A stretch of DNA of 64,000 bases from Hyphomonadaceae bacterium (GTDB lineage: Bacteria; Pseudomonadota; Alphaproteobacteria; Caulobacterales; Aquidulcibacteraceae). The translations under genes were made by a program, and so were the position numbers. A model generated the notes under the pieces. It worked only from the letters and a program-made list of their open reading frames with translations. It had not been told where the DNA came from and did not search any database. Of the stretch, positions 43,274 to 51,050 are shown one piece after another; the first letter of the stretch is position 1; the number at the start of each line of letters is the position of its first letter. The DNA is taken from the NCBI GenBank assembly GCA_016791425.1, contig JAEUMQ010000009.1, positions 121,007-185,006 on the forward strand. The letters run 5' to 3'.

Positions 43274-44878
43274 TCAGGGATCGACGACGCCGTTGGCGCG
43301 GCAATAGTCCCGATAGAGGCCCTGCAGGTGCGCGAGCTTCTGCGGCTCCATGGCGGCGAGATCGCGCGTTTCGCCGCGATCCGTTCGGACGTTATAGAGC
43401 CGCCAGACGAGCGGCCAGCGCGCGCGGATTTCCTTCGCACGCCTGAAATCCCCCGCGCGCAGCGCCGCGATGTGATCGGCCACCGCCGGATCGTTGCGCT
43501 CGAAGGAATTGGCGGTGAGGTCGGTGCCGACCACCGCTTTCCACGCGCCTTGTCGCACATAGCCTTCGCCGGAGCATTCTTCCGCGAAGACGGCGTCGGA
43601 AGGATGCACGCTGGGCGCCTGCCCGCGCAGATGCGCCAGCATCGAGCGGCCGGTGATCGTCTGCACGCGCGGCGGCTCGACGCCGGCAAGATCGAGGAAT
43701 GTCGGCATGACGTCGCGCAGGGTGACGACAGCGTCGCTCGGCGGCGCGCCGGCGGTCTCTCGCGGCAGGCGCACGATTCCGGGAACCGCGACGCCGCCCT
43801 CGGTCGTCTTGGCTTTCCAGCGTGAGAACGGCGCGTTCGAAGCCTCCGCCCAGCGCTCGGTGTAGTAGATCCATGAGTCGCGGCGGCCCATGTTTTCGAA
43901 CGCGTTGTTCTCGGCCGCCTCGGGAAAGGCGTGGGCGGCGCCGTTGCACGAGGAGAAGACGATGCAGGTGTCGTCGTAGCGCCCTTGCGCTCGGAGCGCC
44001 TCGATCAGACGGCCGATGTTCCAATCGAGATTCTCCACCATCGCGGCGTAGATCTCCATGCGGCGCGCCTCGCGCGCCTTCTGCACGCAGCTCAGGCTGG
44101 CCCAGCGCGGCGTGGTGTCGGATTCCGCGACCGGCGCCGCCGGCGCGAACTCCTGCGCGAAGAGGCCGATCTCCTTCTGCCGCGCAATGCGCCGCAAACG
44201 CAGCGCCTCGAAGCCGTCGTCGTAGAATCCCCGATAGCGCGCGAAGAACGCGTCGGTGATCTGCAGGGGAAAGTGCGGCGCGGTGTAGGGGACGTAGGCG
44301 AAGAACGGGCGACTCTTCTCGGCTGCGAGATAGGAGATCAGGCGGTCCGTGAAATAGTCCGTGATGTAGGCGTCCGGCGCAGGAACGATGTGTCCATCGG
44401 CGCGGTAGACGGTGGGCGGACGTCCCGCTGCGGCCTGATCGCCGCGCGGCGGAAAGCGCTCCCCGGCCGCATGCAGCAGCGCGAAGGATCGCTCGAAGCC
44501 GCGTGCGCTCGGGCTCTGCGCGTCCTGGTCCCCCAGATGCCACGCGCCGACCATGGCCGTGAAATAGCCCGCCTCCCTCAACGTCTCCGGCAGCGTCGCC
44601 GTGTTGGGTGAAAGCGCGCGCAGATAGTTCGGCGAGTGCGTCTGCGCGCCCCATGCGGAGTACATCGACGCCATGCCGGCAAGGTGGTGGCTCGCGCCTG
44701 TCAACGCTTCGGCGCGCGAGAGCGGCAGCGGCGCGGCGTACATCGAGGTGAGGATGCGCCCCTCGCGCGCGAGCTTGTCCAGATGCGGCGTATGGATTTC
44801 CGCGCCGAACGCGCCGATGTCCGAGAAGCCGAGATCGTCCGCGAGGATGAAGAGGAAGTTCGGCCGCGCTTCGGGCAT
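43274..44878 (-). CDS. Sulfatase/alkaline phosphatase-superfamily protein lacking catalytic residues
   Basis: A 534-aa protein with the full arylsulfatase fold and length: FLFILADDLGFSDIGAFGAEIHTPHLDKLA (metal Asp pair kept), YTAPHFP (His202), K355 in WKAKTTEGG, and the C-terminal RSMLAHLRG. But the formylglycine motif is L51-P-L-S-R55-AEALTG, so the required Cys/Ser is Leu; the GKWHLG lysine is Ala112; and the metal-binding DNG is C311-N-G. Sulfate ester hydrolysis by the known mechanism is therefore unlikely. Its ATG overlaps the stop of the quinoprotein dehydrogenase gene, so both are made together. Confidence 0.88.
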   Translation of the reverse strand: MPEARPNFLFILADDLGFSDIGAFGAEIHTPHLDKLAREGRILTSMYAAPLPLSRAEALTGASHHLAGMASMYSAWGAQTHSPNYLRALSPNTATLPETLREAGYFTAMVGAWHLGDQDAQSPSARGFERSFALLHAAGERFPPRGDQAAAGRPPTVYRADGHIVPAPDAYITDYFTDRLISYLAAEKSRPFFAYVPYTAPHFPLQITDAFFARYRGFYDDGFEALRLRRIARQKEIGLFAQEFAPAAPVAESDTTPRWASLSCVQKAREARRMEIYAAMVENLDWNIGRLIEALRAQGRYDDTCIVFSSCNGAAHAFPEAAENNAFENMGRRDSWIYYTERWAEASNAPFSRWKAKTTEGGVAVPGIVRLPRETAGAPPSDAVVTLRDVMPTFLDLAGVEPPRVQTITGRSMLAHLRGQAPSVHPSDAVFAEECSGEGYVRQGAWKAVVGTDLTANSFERNDPAVADHIAALRAGDFRRAKEIRARWPLVWRLYNVRTDRGETRDLAAMEPQKLAHLQGLYRDYCRANGVVDP

Positions 44879-47031
44879 CAGTGGCGGATACCGGCCTGCA
44901 ATCCTCCCTGCCGGCCGGACCGCCGCGCCTCGATCGTGTCGTTCACGATGAAGGCCTTGATCGCAGCGACGTCCGCCTGCGTCAGGATGTCGGAGAAGCC
45001 GGACATGCCCGCCCCCTGCAACGCGCCGCCATAGACGATCGAATCGAAGGCCTCGACCGTCTCCGGCGCCATGTTCCAGAGATTGGGATAGATGCCGACC
45101 CCGCCGCCGCGCACATGGCAGCGCGTGCAGAGGTTTTCGAAGATCCTGGCGCCGCGCTGCATGACCGCCGCGCTCGCCGCAATCCTGCGCGGCGTCGGCT
45201 GTTGCGCCGGGGCGACGCGCGCCGGGGGCAGGGGCGTCGGGCCGCCGTCGAGCTTGAGCACGATGAGCCGCTCATAATTCTCGTACTGCGCCGCCGCCGT
45301 GTCGGGCTGGAAGACGCCGCCTTGCGGTCCGCCCGCGCCGGCGGTGAACGCCACATACTGCACGCCGTCGATCTTGTACGTGATCGGAGCGCCCATGATG
45401 TTCGTTCCGACGAAGAGATGGAGCAGGCGCCGGCCCGTGGCGGCGTCGTAGGCGTTGAGATGTCCGCCCGTCGTGCCTTGGAAGACGAGATCGCCGGAGA
45501 CCAGCACGCCGCCGCTGACGAACGGCAAGAGGTCGCTCTGCCACGCGACTGTTCCGGTGAGCGGGTTCCACGCTTTCAGCCGCGCTTCAAAACGCGCCTC
45601 GATGCCTTGTCGCGCAAGCTCCTCCTGGTCGCCCGGCTCGTTGAACGGCGGAAAGAAGCCCTCCGCGCCCTGATTGTTGGAGCCCGGCAGGTTGGAGGCC
45701 TCGCGCATGCGCTCCTTCATGCCCGAATCGTAGACCGGAATGTAGACGAGCCCCGTGCGCGGGCTGAACGCCATCGGCTGCCACGCATGGCCGCCCGCCG
45801 CGCTCGGATAGACGAAGCTCGGCCGCAGCCAATAATCCGCATAGCCCGTCAAAACCGGCCGGCCGGTGCTGAGATCGACGCTGCTGGCCCAGTTCGCGGT
45901 GCTGAACTTGTCCGCCCGCAGCAGCTCGCCCGTCTCCCGATCGAGCATGTAGAAGAAGCCGTTCTTCGGCGCCTGCATCAGCACTTTGCGCTGACGCCCA
46001 TCGATCTCGATGTTGGCGAGGATCATGTGCGAGGTGGCGCCGAAATCCCAACTGTCGCCCGGCGTCGTCTGGTAGTGCCATTTGCGCCGCCCGGTGGCTG
46101 CATCGAGCGCCACGATCGAAGAGAGATAGAGCTGATCGGTGATGGCGCCGCTGCGGCTGCGCAGCACGGCCGGATGCGGTCCGCCGTTGCCGGTGCCGAT
46201 ATAGGCTGTGTTCGTCTCCGGATCGTACGCCATGTGGTCCCAGGCCGTGCCGCCGAGGCCAAGCTCCCAGCGCGCGTCCGCCGGCCATGTCTGGCGCGCG
46301 AGCGTGACATCGGGGGATTCGTCCGGCCCCGCGGCGGGATCGCCCGGCACCACCCAGAAGCGCCACGCGAAGCGCCCCGTGTCGATGTCGTAGGCGCTCA
46401 CATAGCCGCGCGCGCCCATGTCGGCGCCGGAATTGCCGATCATCACCTTGTCGCCCGCGATGAACGGGGCCCCGGAATTGGAATAATTGCCGCGCGGCGT
46501 CGGGAACGTATCGACCTTCCAGACGACGCTGCCGGTGTTCGCGTCGAGCGCATAGAGGATGCCGTCGAACGCGCCGACGAACACCTTGCCGTCGGCGATC
46601 GCCAATCCCTTGTTGACGACGCCGCAGCAGGCGAGACGCCCGTTGATGTGCGTCAGCTCCGGCTCGAACGCCCACACCTTCGCCCCGGTGACGGCGTTCA
46701 CCGCATAGACCGAGCCCCAGGGGCCCACGACATAGAGATTGCCGTTGGCGAGGATCGGATTGCTTTCCATGCCATGATGGGTGCGCCCGCGGGTCTCGAA
46801 GCCGGTGAACTCCCACGCGAAGCCGAGGCGCGCGACGTTCTGCGCGTTGATGTCCGCAAGCGGGCTGAAGCGCGTCTGCCCCGTATCGCGCCCGTTGGCG
46901 GGCCATTCGTCGGCCTTGGGAAGCGGGCCCGGCTGATAGGCCGCCTGGCGTTCGCCGCAGCCGCAAAGCGCGATGGCCAGCACGAGCGTCGTCAGCGCCG
47001 CGCGTGCGCCGCGCACGAAACCATTCGCCAT
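44878..47031 (-). CDS. PQQ-dependent alcohol/aldehyde dehydrogenase with C-terminal cytochrome c (quinohemoprotein)
   Basis: A 717-aa exported protein from ATG 47031. Signal sequence with possible lipobox (ALCGC). Eight-bladed propeller with PQQ-contacting vicinal cysteines (LACCGVVNKG), tryptophan-docking repeats (LYALDANTGSVVWK, VYAVNAVTGAKVWAF, FYMLDRETGELL) and a C-terminal cytochrome c domain with C635-T-R-C638-H639 heme motif. It oxidises an alcohol or sugar in the periplasm and passes electrons to the respiratory chain. The substrate is not readable. Divergent from an MBL hydrolase gene and coupled to the sulfatase-like gene. Confidence 0.93.
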   Translation of the reverse strand: MANGFVRGARAALTTLVLAIALCGCGERQAAYQPGPLPKADEWPANGRDTGQTRFSPLADINAQNVARLGFAWEFTGFETRGRTHHGMESNPILANGNLYVVGPWGSVYAVNAVTGAKVWAFEPELTHINGRLACCGVVNKGLAIADGKVFVGAFDGILYALDANTGSVVWKVDTFPTPRGNYSNSGAPFIAGDKVMIGNSGADMGARGYVSAYDIDTGRFAWRFWVVPGDPAAGPDESPDVTLARQTWPADARWELGLGGTAWDHMAYDPETNTAYIGTGNGGPHPAVLRSRSGAITDQLYLSSIVALDAATGRRKWHYQTTPGDSWDFGATSHMILANIEIDGRQRKVLMQAPKNGFFYMLDRETGELLRADKFSTANWASSVDLSTGRPVLTGYADYWLRPSFVYPSAAGGHAWQPMAFSPRTGLVYIPVYDSGMKERMREASNLPGSNNQGAEGFFPPFNEPGDQEELARQGIEARFEARLKAWNPLTGTVAWQSDLLPFVSGGVLVSGDLVFQGTTGGHLNAYDAATGRRLLHLFVGTNIMGAPITYKIDGVQYVAFTAGAGGPQGGVFQPDTAAAQYENYERLIVLKLDGGPTPLPPARVAPAQQPTPRRIAASAAVMQRGARIFENLCTRCHVRGGGVGIYPNLWNMAPETVEAFDSIVYGGALQGAGMSGFSDILTQADVAAIKAFIVNDTIEARRSGRQGGLQAGIRH

Positions 47032-47166
47032 GTTCCACCTATCGCGCGCTCGCGCCTTCTGCGGCGCGGTTTGGAGCACATCTCAGTATCCAATTTTGTA
47101 TATGTCAATGGCCTACAATCTGCTAGAAGGCCGCGGCAAAAGAGAACAAGTCGGCCCGGAGGACCC

Positions 47167-48021
47167 ATGCTGAAATGGCGCATCGGCGATGTCACGATCA
47201 CCAAGATCGTGGAGAGCGAGGAAGCGGCCATGGATGGCGCCGGCCTGCTGATCGGCGCCTCCCCCGAGGCGGTCCGCAAGATCGACTGGCTGCGCCCGCG
47301 TTTCGCCAATGACGAGGGCCATATCAATTTCAGCATGCACGCCTTCGTGGTGGAGACGCCCACCAAGCGCATCGTGGTGGACACCTGCGTCGGCGACGAC
47401 AAGGAGCGCGGCATTCCCGCCTTCGACAAGATGAAGACGCCGTTCCTCAAGAACTTCACCGAGGCGGGCTTTGTGCGCGAGGCCATCGACGTCGTCGTCT
47501 GCACGCACCTGCACATCGATCATGTCGGCTGGAACACCATGCTGGTGGATGGCCGCTGGACGCCGACCTTCCCGCGCGCGCGCTTCCTGATGGACGAGGC
47601 GGAGTTCGAGCACTGGCGCACCCAGGAGGTCGATCCCATCCATCGCATCGTGTTCTCCGACTCCGTGGCGCCGGTCTGGGACGCGGGCCTCGTCGATCTT
47701 GTGCGTTCCGATCACCAGATCTGCGACGAGGTGCGCCTGGTGCCCACGCCCGGACACACGCTGGGGCATGTCAGCGTGCATGTCGTCTCCAAGGGCGAGG
47801 AGGCGCTGATCACCGGGGATATGGTCCACCATCCCTGCCAGCTCGCGCATCCCGAATGGGGGACCGCGTTCGACTACGATCAGGCGCAAGGGGAGCGCAC
47901 GCGCCGCGATGTGTTCGCACGGATCGCGGATAGGCCGGTTCTGCTGCTGGGCACGCATTTCTATACGCCGACCGGCGGCCGCGTCGTGCGTGACGGCGAG
48001 GTCTTCCGTCTCGTTACCTGA
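47167..48021 (+). CDS. MBL-fold metallohydrolase (lactonase-like)
   Basis: A 284-aa metallo-beta-lactamase-fold protein starting at ATG 47167, which has GGAGG 5 bp upstream. Metal motif H114-L-H116-I-D118-H119 (CTHLHIDHVGW), later HTLGHVSVHV (His), LITGDMVHHPCQ (Asp) and a C-terminal LGTHFYTPTGG (His), as in AHL lactonases and related hydrolases. It may open a lactone produced by the nearby dehydrogenases (inference). Divergent from the PQQ dehydrogenase and overlapping the PhyH gene tail-to-tail by 8 bp. Confidence 0.92.
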   Translation: MLKWRIGDVTITKIVESEEAAMDGAGLLIGASPEAVRKIDWLRPRFANDEGHINFSMHAFVVETPTKRIVVDTCVGDDKERGIPAFDKMKTPFLKNFTEAGFVREAIDVVVCTHLHIDHVGWNTMLVDGRWTPTFPRARFLMDEAEFEHWRTQEVDPIHRIVFSDSVAPVWDAGLVDLVRSDHQICDEVRLVPTPGHTLGHVSVHVVSKGEEALITGDMVHHPCQLAHPEWGTAFDYDQAQGERTRRDVFARIADRPVLLLGTHFYTPTGGRVVRDGEVFRLVT

Positions 48022-48769
48022 CCGCGACTTCCGGGAACCGGTCGGGCGGCAGCGCCTCGCCGGTCTTGAGGCCGTCCACCAGCAATTGCGCGTGGCCGCG
48101 GTCCTTTTCGCGATAGACGACGTCCTCGCCGATCCATCGCGTCGCCAGCGCGCGTCGGCGCGTATCGAGGCTCGTGTTGCCGCCGGCGCCGTGCACGGTG
48201 AGCCCGTGATGCACGAGACAGTCGCCCGGCTGCATGTCCCAATTGAGCATCTCGTAGCGATCGCGCTCGGCGTCGAAATCCGGCGGCGCATCGCCCATGA
48301 TCTTCTCCCAGCGCTGCGAGCCGGCCACATATTCAAGTCCGCTCGTCGCCTTCGTGACGACGTCGAGCGCGAGCCAGACCGAGCAGACCTTGGCGCCCTG
48401 GATCGGCCAGAACGGCAGGTCGTTGTGCCACGGGCTTGGCTCCATCATGCCCGGCTCCTTGAGGAAGAGCTGGTCGAAATAGAACCGCACGCTCTTCGCG
48501 CGCATCATCCGCGCCGCGATGGCGGCGGCCGGAGACTCGAACACGAAGGCGCTGAACTCGGGATCTTCACGCCACATGAAGAGTTCGGTGAAGGAGAAGT
48601 GCGCTGCGCGCTTTGACGGATTGGCGGCGACCGCTTGCACGCGACGCTCCACCGCCGCGCGAAGGCGCGCAATCCAATCGGCGTCGAAGAGGCCGCGCAG
48701 GCAGACCGCCCCTTGACGCTCGAAGGCGAGGACGTCGTTTTCGCTGATCTCGAGGCTGGTGCTGGTCAT
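48014..48769 (-). CDS. Phytanoyl-CoA dioxygenase (PhyH) family protein
   Basis: A 251-aa Fe(II)/2-oxoglutarate oxygenase: iron ligands H115-x-D117 (PSPWHNDLPFW) and H193 (GLTVHGAGGN), with RRRALATRW providing the Arg that binds 2-oxoglutarate. The family hydroxylates diverse small molecules, including lipids and alkaloids. Last gene of the minus-strand MFS-SDR-PhyH run, 60 bp after the SDR gene; that gap contains a TTGCATA direct repeat, so it may also have its own promoter. Confidence 0.92.
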   Translation of the reverse strand: MTSTSLEISENDVLAFERQGAVCLRGLFDADWIARLRAAVERRVQAVAANPSKRAAHFSFTELFMWREDPEFSAFVFESPAAAIAARMMRAKSVRFYFDQLFLKEPGMMEPSPWHNDLPFWPIQGAKVCSVWLALDVVTKATSGLEYVAGSQRWEKIMGDAPPDFDAERDRYEMLNWDMQPGDCLVHHGLTVHGAGGNTSLDTRRRALATRWIGEDVVYREKDRGHAQLLVDGLKTGEALPPDRFPEVAVR

Positions 48770-48806
48770 GTGTGCAGTCTGGCTGCGGCGCGCCTGCCTG
48801 TCAAGA

Positions 48807-48825
48807 TTGCATACTCTTTTGCATA
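48807..48825. promoter_or_regulatory. Direct repeat TTGCATA with 12-bp period upstream of PhyH gene
   Basis: TTGCATA occurs at 48807-48813 and again at 48819-48825, spaced about one helical turn, in the 60-bp gap before the PhyH start. On the minus strand a TTGACA lies at about 48799-48804. Likely a promoter/operator region separate from the TACA-NN-TGTA sites. Confidence 0.4.
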
Positions 48826-48829
48826 AAGT

Positions 48830-49600
48830 TCAAACCCGCCACCAGCCGCCATCGACGACCAGCGTCTGCCCGGTCATGAAGGCCGCGTCGTCCGAGGCGA
48901 GGAACGACACCGCCCCGACGATGTCGCTCGGCTCCGCGCCGCGCTTGATCGCCTGCTGCTGCGCGAGCGCGGAGAAGACCTCGTCGAAGGATACGCCCGG
49001 CGGCAGCCCGGTGGTCGTCCCGTGCGTGCGCGTTGGGCCCGGCGCGACCGCGTTGACCGTGACCCCGTGCTCTCCAAGCTCGGTAGCGAGCGCGCGCGTG
49101 AAGCCGACGATCGCGGCTTTGCTTGTGACGTAGTGCGTCATGCCCGCCGCGATGAGTCCGATCGAGTTGGTCGCCAGATTGATGATGCGCCCCCAGCCGC
49201 GCTCCTTCATGCCAGGCGCAAAGGCCTTCGAGAGCAGGAACGTGGAATCGAGATTGGTCGCCAGGAGCCGTTTCCAGTCGGCAAACGAAAGCGTCTCGAA
49301 CGGCGCCATGAAATAGATGCCCGCATTGTTCACCAGGATGTCGCATCGTCCGAATGCGGAGCGGCATTGCTGCGCCATCGCTTCGACGGCCGTTGGGTCC
49401 GAGACGTCGCAGCGCACGCTGACGGCGCGGCGCCCCAACGCTTCGATGCGCGCCGCCGTTTCGCTGGCCTCGTTGAGATCGACGAGCAGCACGTCCGCGC
49501 CGTCGCGCGCCAGACGCTCGGCGAACGCCTGCCCCAGCCCCACTGCGGCGCCGGAGACGACCGCGACTTTGCCGGCGAGGCGCTGCGCTGGATTGGTCAT
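48830..49600 (-). CDS. Short-chain dehydrogenase/reductase (SDR)
   Basis: A 256-aa classical SDR from ATG 49600 with ribosome-binding site AGGAGC: cofactor motif VVSGAAVGLGQAF (TGxxxGxG type), DLNEAS suggests NAD(H) preference (Asp at the end of strand 2), NNAG, and catalytic Ser/Tyr/Lys region (ATNSIGLIAAG..YVTSK). C-terminal DGGWWRV is typical. Oxidises or reduces a secondary alcohol/ketone. It is 10 bp after the MFS transporter gene on the same strand. Confidence 0.93.
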   Translation of the reverse strand: MTNPAQRLAGKVAVVSGAAVGLGQAFAERLARDGADVLLVDLNEASETAARIEALGRRAVSVRCDVSDPTAVEAMAQQCRSAFGRCDILVNNAGIYFMAPFETLSFADWKRLLATNLDSTFLLSKAFAPGMKERGWGRIINLATNSIGLIAAGMTHYVTSKAAIVGFTRALATELGEHGVTVNAVAPGPTRTHGTTTGLPPGVSFDEVFSALAQQQAIKRGAEPSDIVGAVSFLASDDAAFMTGQTLVVDGGWWRV

Positions 49601-49610
49601 GTTCGCTCCT

Positions 49611-50951
49611 TTAGGTCCGCGCGGGGGCCGCCGGCGATTCCAGCCGGCCGATCGAGAAGCAGCAGATCGCCCCGGCGATCGCCGAGAACGCGACGATCGT
49701 GATGGACGTGCGGATTGCTTCAGGACCGAGCGTCGGCCCGAGGATGTCATTGAGGACGCCGATCGCCAGCGGCCCGATCGTGAAGCCGACGATGTGCAGC
49801 AGGAGCATCGCCACCGCCGTCGCCGTCGCGCGCGAGCGCGCATCGGCCGACGCGAGCAGGATGCCGAAGATGGGCCCCACCTGTCCTGAGCCGAAGAACG
49901 TGTCGGCGGCCATGCCGATCTTCCAGGCGACGCTTGAATCGACATAGAGCATGATCATGTCGGAGACGAACACGCACGCCATGAAGAGCGCTGGCGTCCA
50001 GACCAGCCAGCGGGAGTCGCGGCGCGCGAGCCACGTGGTCAAGAGTCCGCCGAAGATGGCGCCCGCGACGCCGGCCGGCCCGCGGATGAAGCCGACATAG
50101 GCGCCCACTTCCTGCGGCGGCAGATCGTGCACGCGCATCAGCAGGGTCGGGAGCCATGTCTGGACGCCCATCACCGAAATCCCGGTCAGCGTCGTCGCCA
50201 AGATGGCCAGGACATATGAGCGGGTGCGGACAAGCCTTCCCATGGTCGCCAGGAAAGGCGCGGCCTTCTCCACCTGCGGCGCGGGCTCCGGGCCCGCCGC
50301 GTCCGTCTGCCCGCGCTTGGGCTCCTTGACGGTCAGGAAGAAGAGCAGGGCGAGAACGAGGCCCGGCGCGCCCGCCAGGATGAACGCAATGCGCCAGCCA
50401 TGATGCTGGGCCACCCAGCCGAAGATCGGAAACGCGACGAGGATGCTGAGCGAATTCGACCCTTGCAGGATCGAGAGTGCGAGCGTGCGGTGCGCCTTGT
50501 TGAAGAGATCGCCGATGATCGAGTTGGAAGGGGCCAGGCACGCGGCTTCCCCCGCGCCGAGCATGAAGCGGGTCAACGCGAGCTGCACGGCGTTCTGCAC
50601 CATGCCCATGAGCACCGTCATCATGCTCCAGATGGCGAAGCCGATGGTGATGATCGTGCGGCGGTTCCAGCGGTCGGCGAGATAGGCGACTGGAACGCCG
50701 GCGAGCGCATAGAAGAGCGCGAAGGCGAAGCCCGACATGAGCCCGAGCATGGTGTCCGAGAGCTGCATGTCCGCTTTGATGAGCGGCATCAGGAGGCCGA
50801 AGATGTTTCGGTCCGCCAGATTGAGCGCGTAGATCACGATGAGAAAGCCGAGCGTGTAGGTGGACGAGAGCGTCCATCCGCCGACCTCCGATTGCGAGCC
50901 CCTGTCCGCGGAGGCGCCAGGCGGCGCTGCCGCCCCCGTTTCGCTCGCCAT
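49611..50951 (-). CDS. MFS transporter (Spinster/hexuronate-type 12-helix)
   Basis: A 446-aa, 12-helix transporter: NLADRNIFGLLMPLIKADMQLSDTMLG in helix 1, AYLADRWNRRTIITIGFAIWS (motif A), RFMLGAGEAACLAPSNSIIGDLF, and a central loop around residues 210-225. Sequence pattern resembles Spinster-like MFS uptake or export carriers found in aromatic or lipid catabolic clusters. First gene of the MFS-SDR-PhyH run; its promoter region contains a TACACCTGTA motif and a second palindrome shared with the divergent DHA2 transporter. Confidence 0.92.
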   Translation of the reverse strand: MASETGAAAPPGASADRGSQSEVGGWTLSSTYTLGFLIVIYALNLADRNIFGLLMPLIKADMQLSDTMLGLMSGFAFALFYALAGVPVAYLADRWNRRTIITIGFAIWSMMTVLMGMVQNAVQLALTRFMLGAGEAACLAPSNSIIGDLFNKAHRTLALSILQGSNSLSILVAFPIFGWVAQHHGWRIAFILAGAPGLVLALLFFLTVKEPKRGQTDAAGPEPAPQVEKAAPFLATMGRLVRTRSYVLAILATTLTGISVMGVQTWLPTLLMRVHDLPPQEVGAYVGFIRGPAGVAGAIFGGLLTTWLARRDSRWLVWTPALFMACVFVSDMIMLYVDSSVAWKIGMAADTFFGSGQVGPIFGILLASADARSRATATAVAMLLLHIVGFTIGPLAIGVLNDILGPTLGPEAIRTSITIVAFSAIAGAICCFSIGRLESPAAPART

Positions 50952-50961
50952 CCCGTCTCCC

Positions 50962-50971
50962 TACACCTGTA
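50962..50971. promoter_or_regulatory. Operator-like motif TACACCTGTA (site A)
   Basis: TACA-CC-TGTA with preceding C, in the 99-bp gap between divergent MFS genes. The same TACACCTGTA core occurs at 59053-59062 and, inverted, at 59912-59921; a variant is at 53565-53574. Candidate site for the TetR regulator encoded at 59164. Confidence 0.6.
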
Positions 50972-50984
50972 TTGTATTAGATTT

Positions 50985-50999
50985 GCGTATACGATACGC
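50985..50999. promoter_or_regulatory. 15-bp palindrome GCGTAT-ACG-ATACGC
   Basis: Perfect 6-bp arms around ACG, 13 bp right of site A and about 50 bp before the DHA2 transporter start. A second regulator or an extended operator in the same divergent promoter is possible. Confidence 0.45.
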
Positions 51000-51050
51000 C
51001 ATCTTGGATGTCGAGCGGAAGGGGGAGCCCGGCCCGCCGCGGGGTTTGCG

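Noticed and set aside
44881..48021. Plus-strand open frame of over 1000 codons ending in the MBL hydrolase
   Set aside because: Only the last 284 codons show family motifs; the rest is antisense to the PQQ dehydrogenase.
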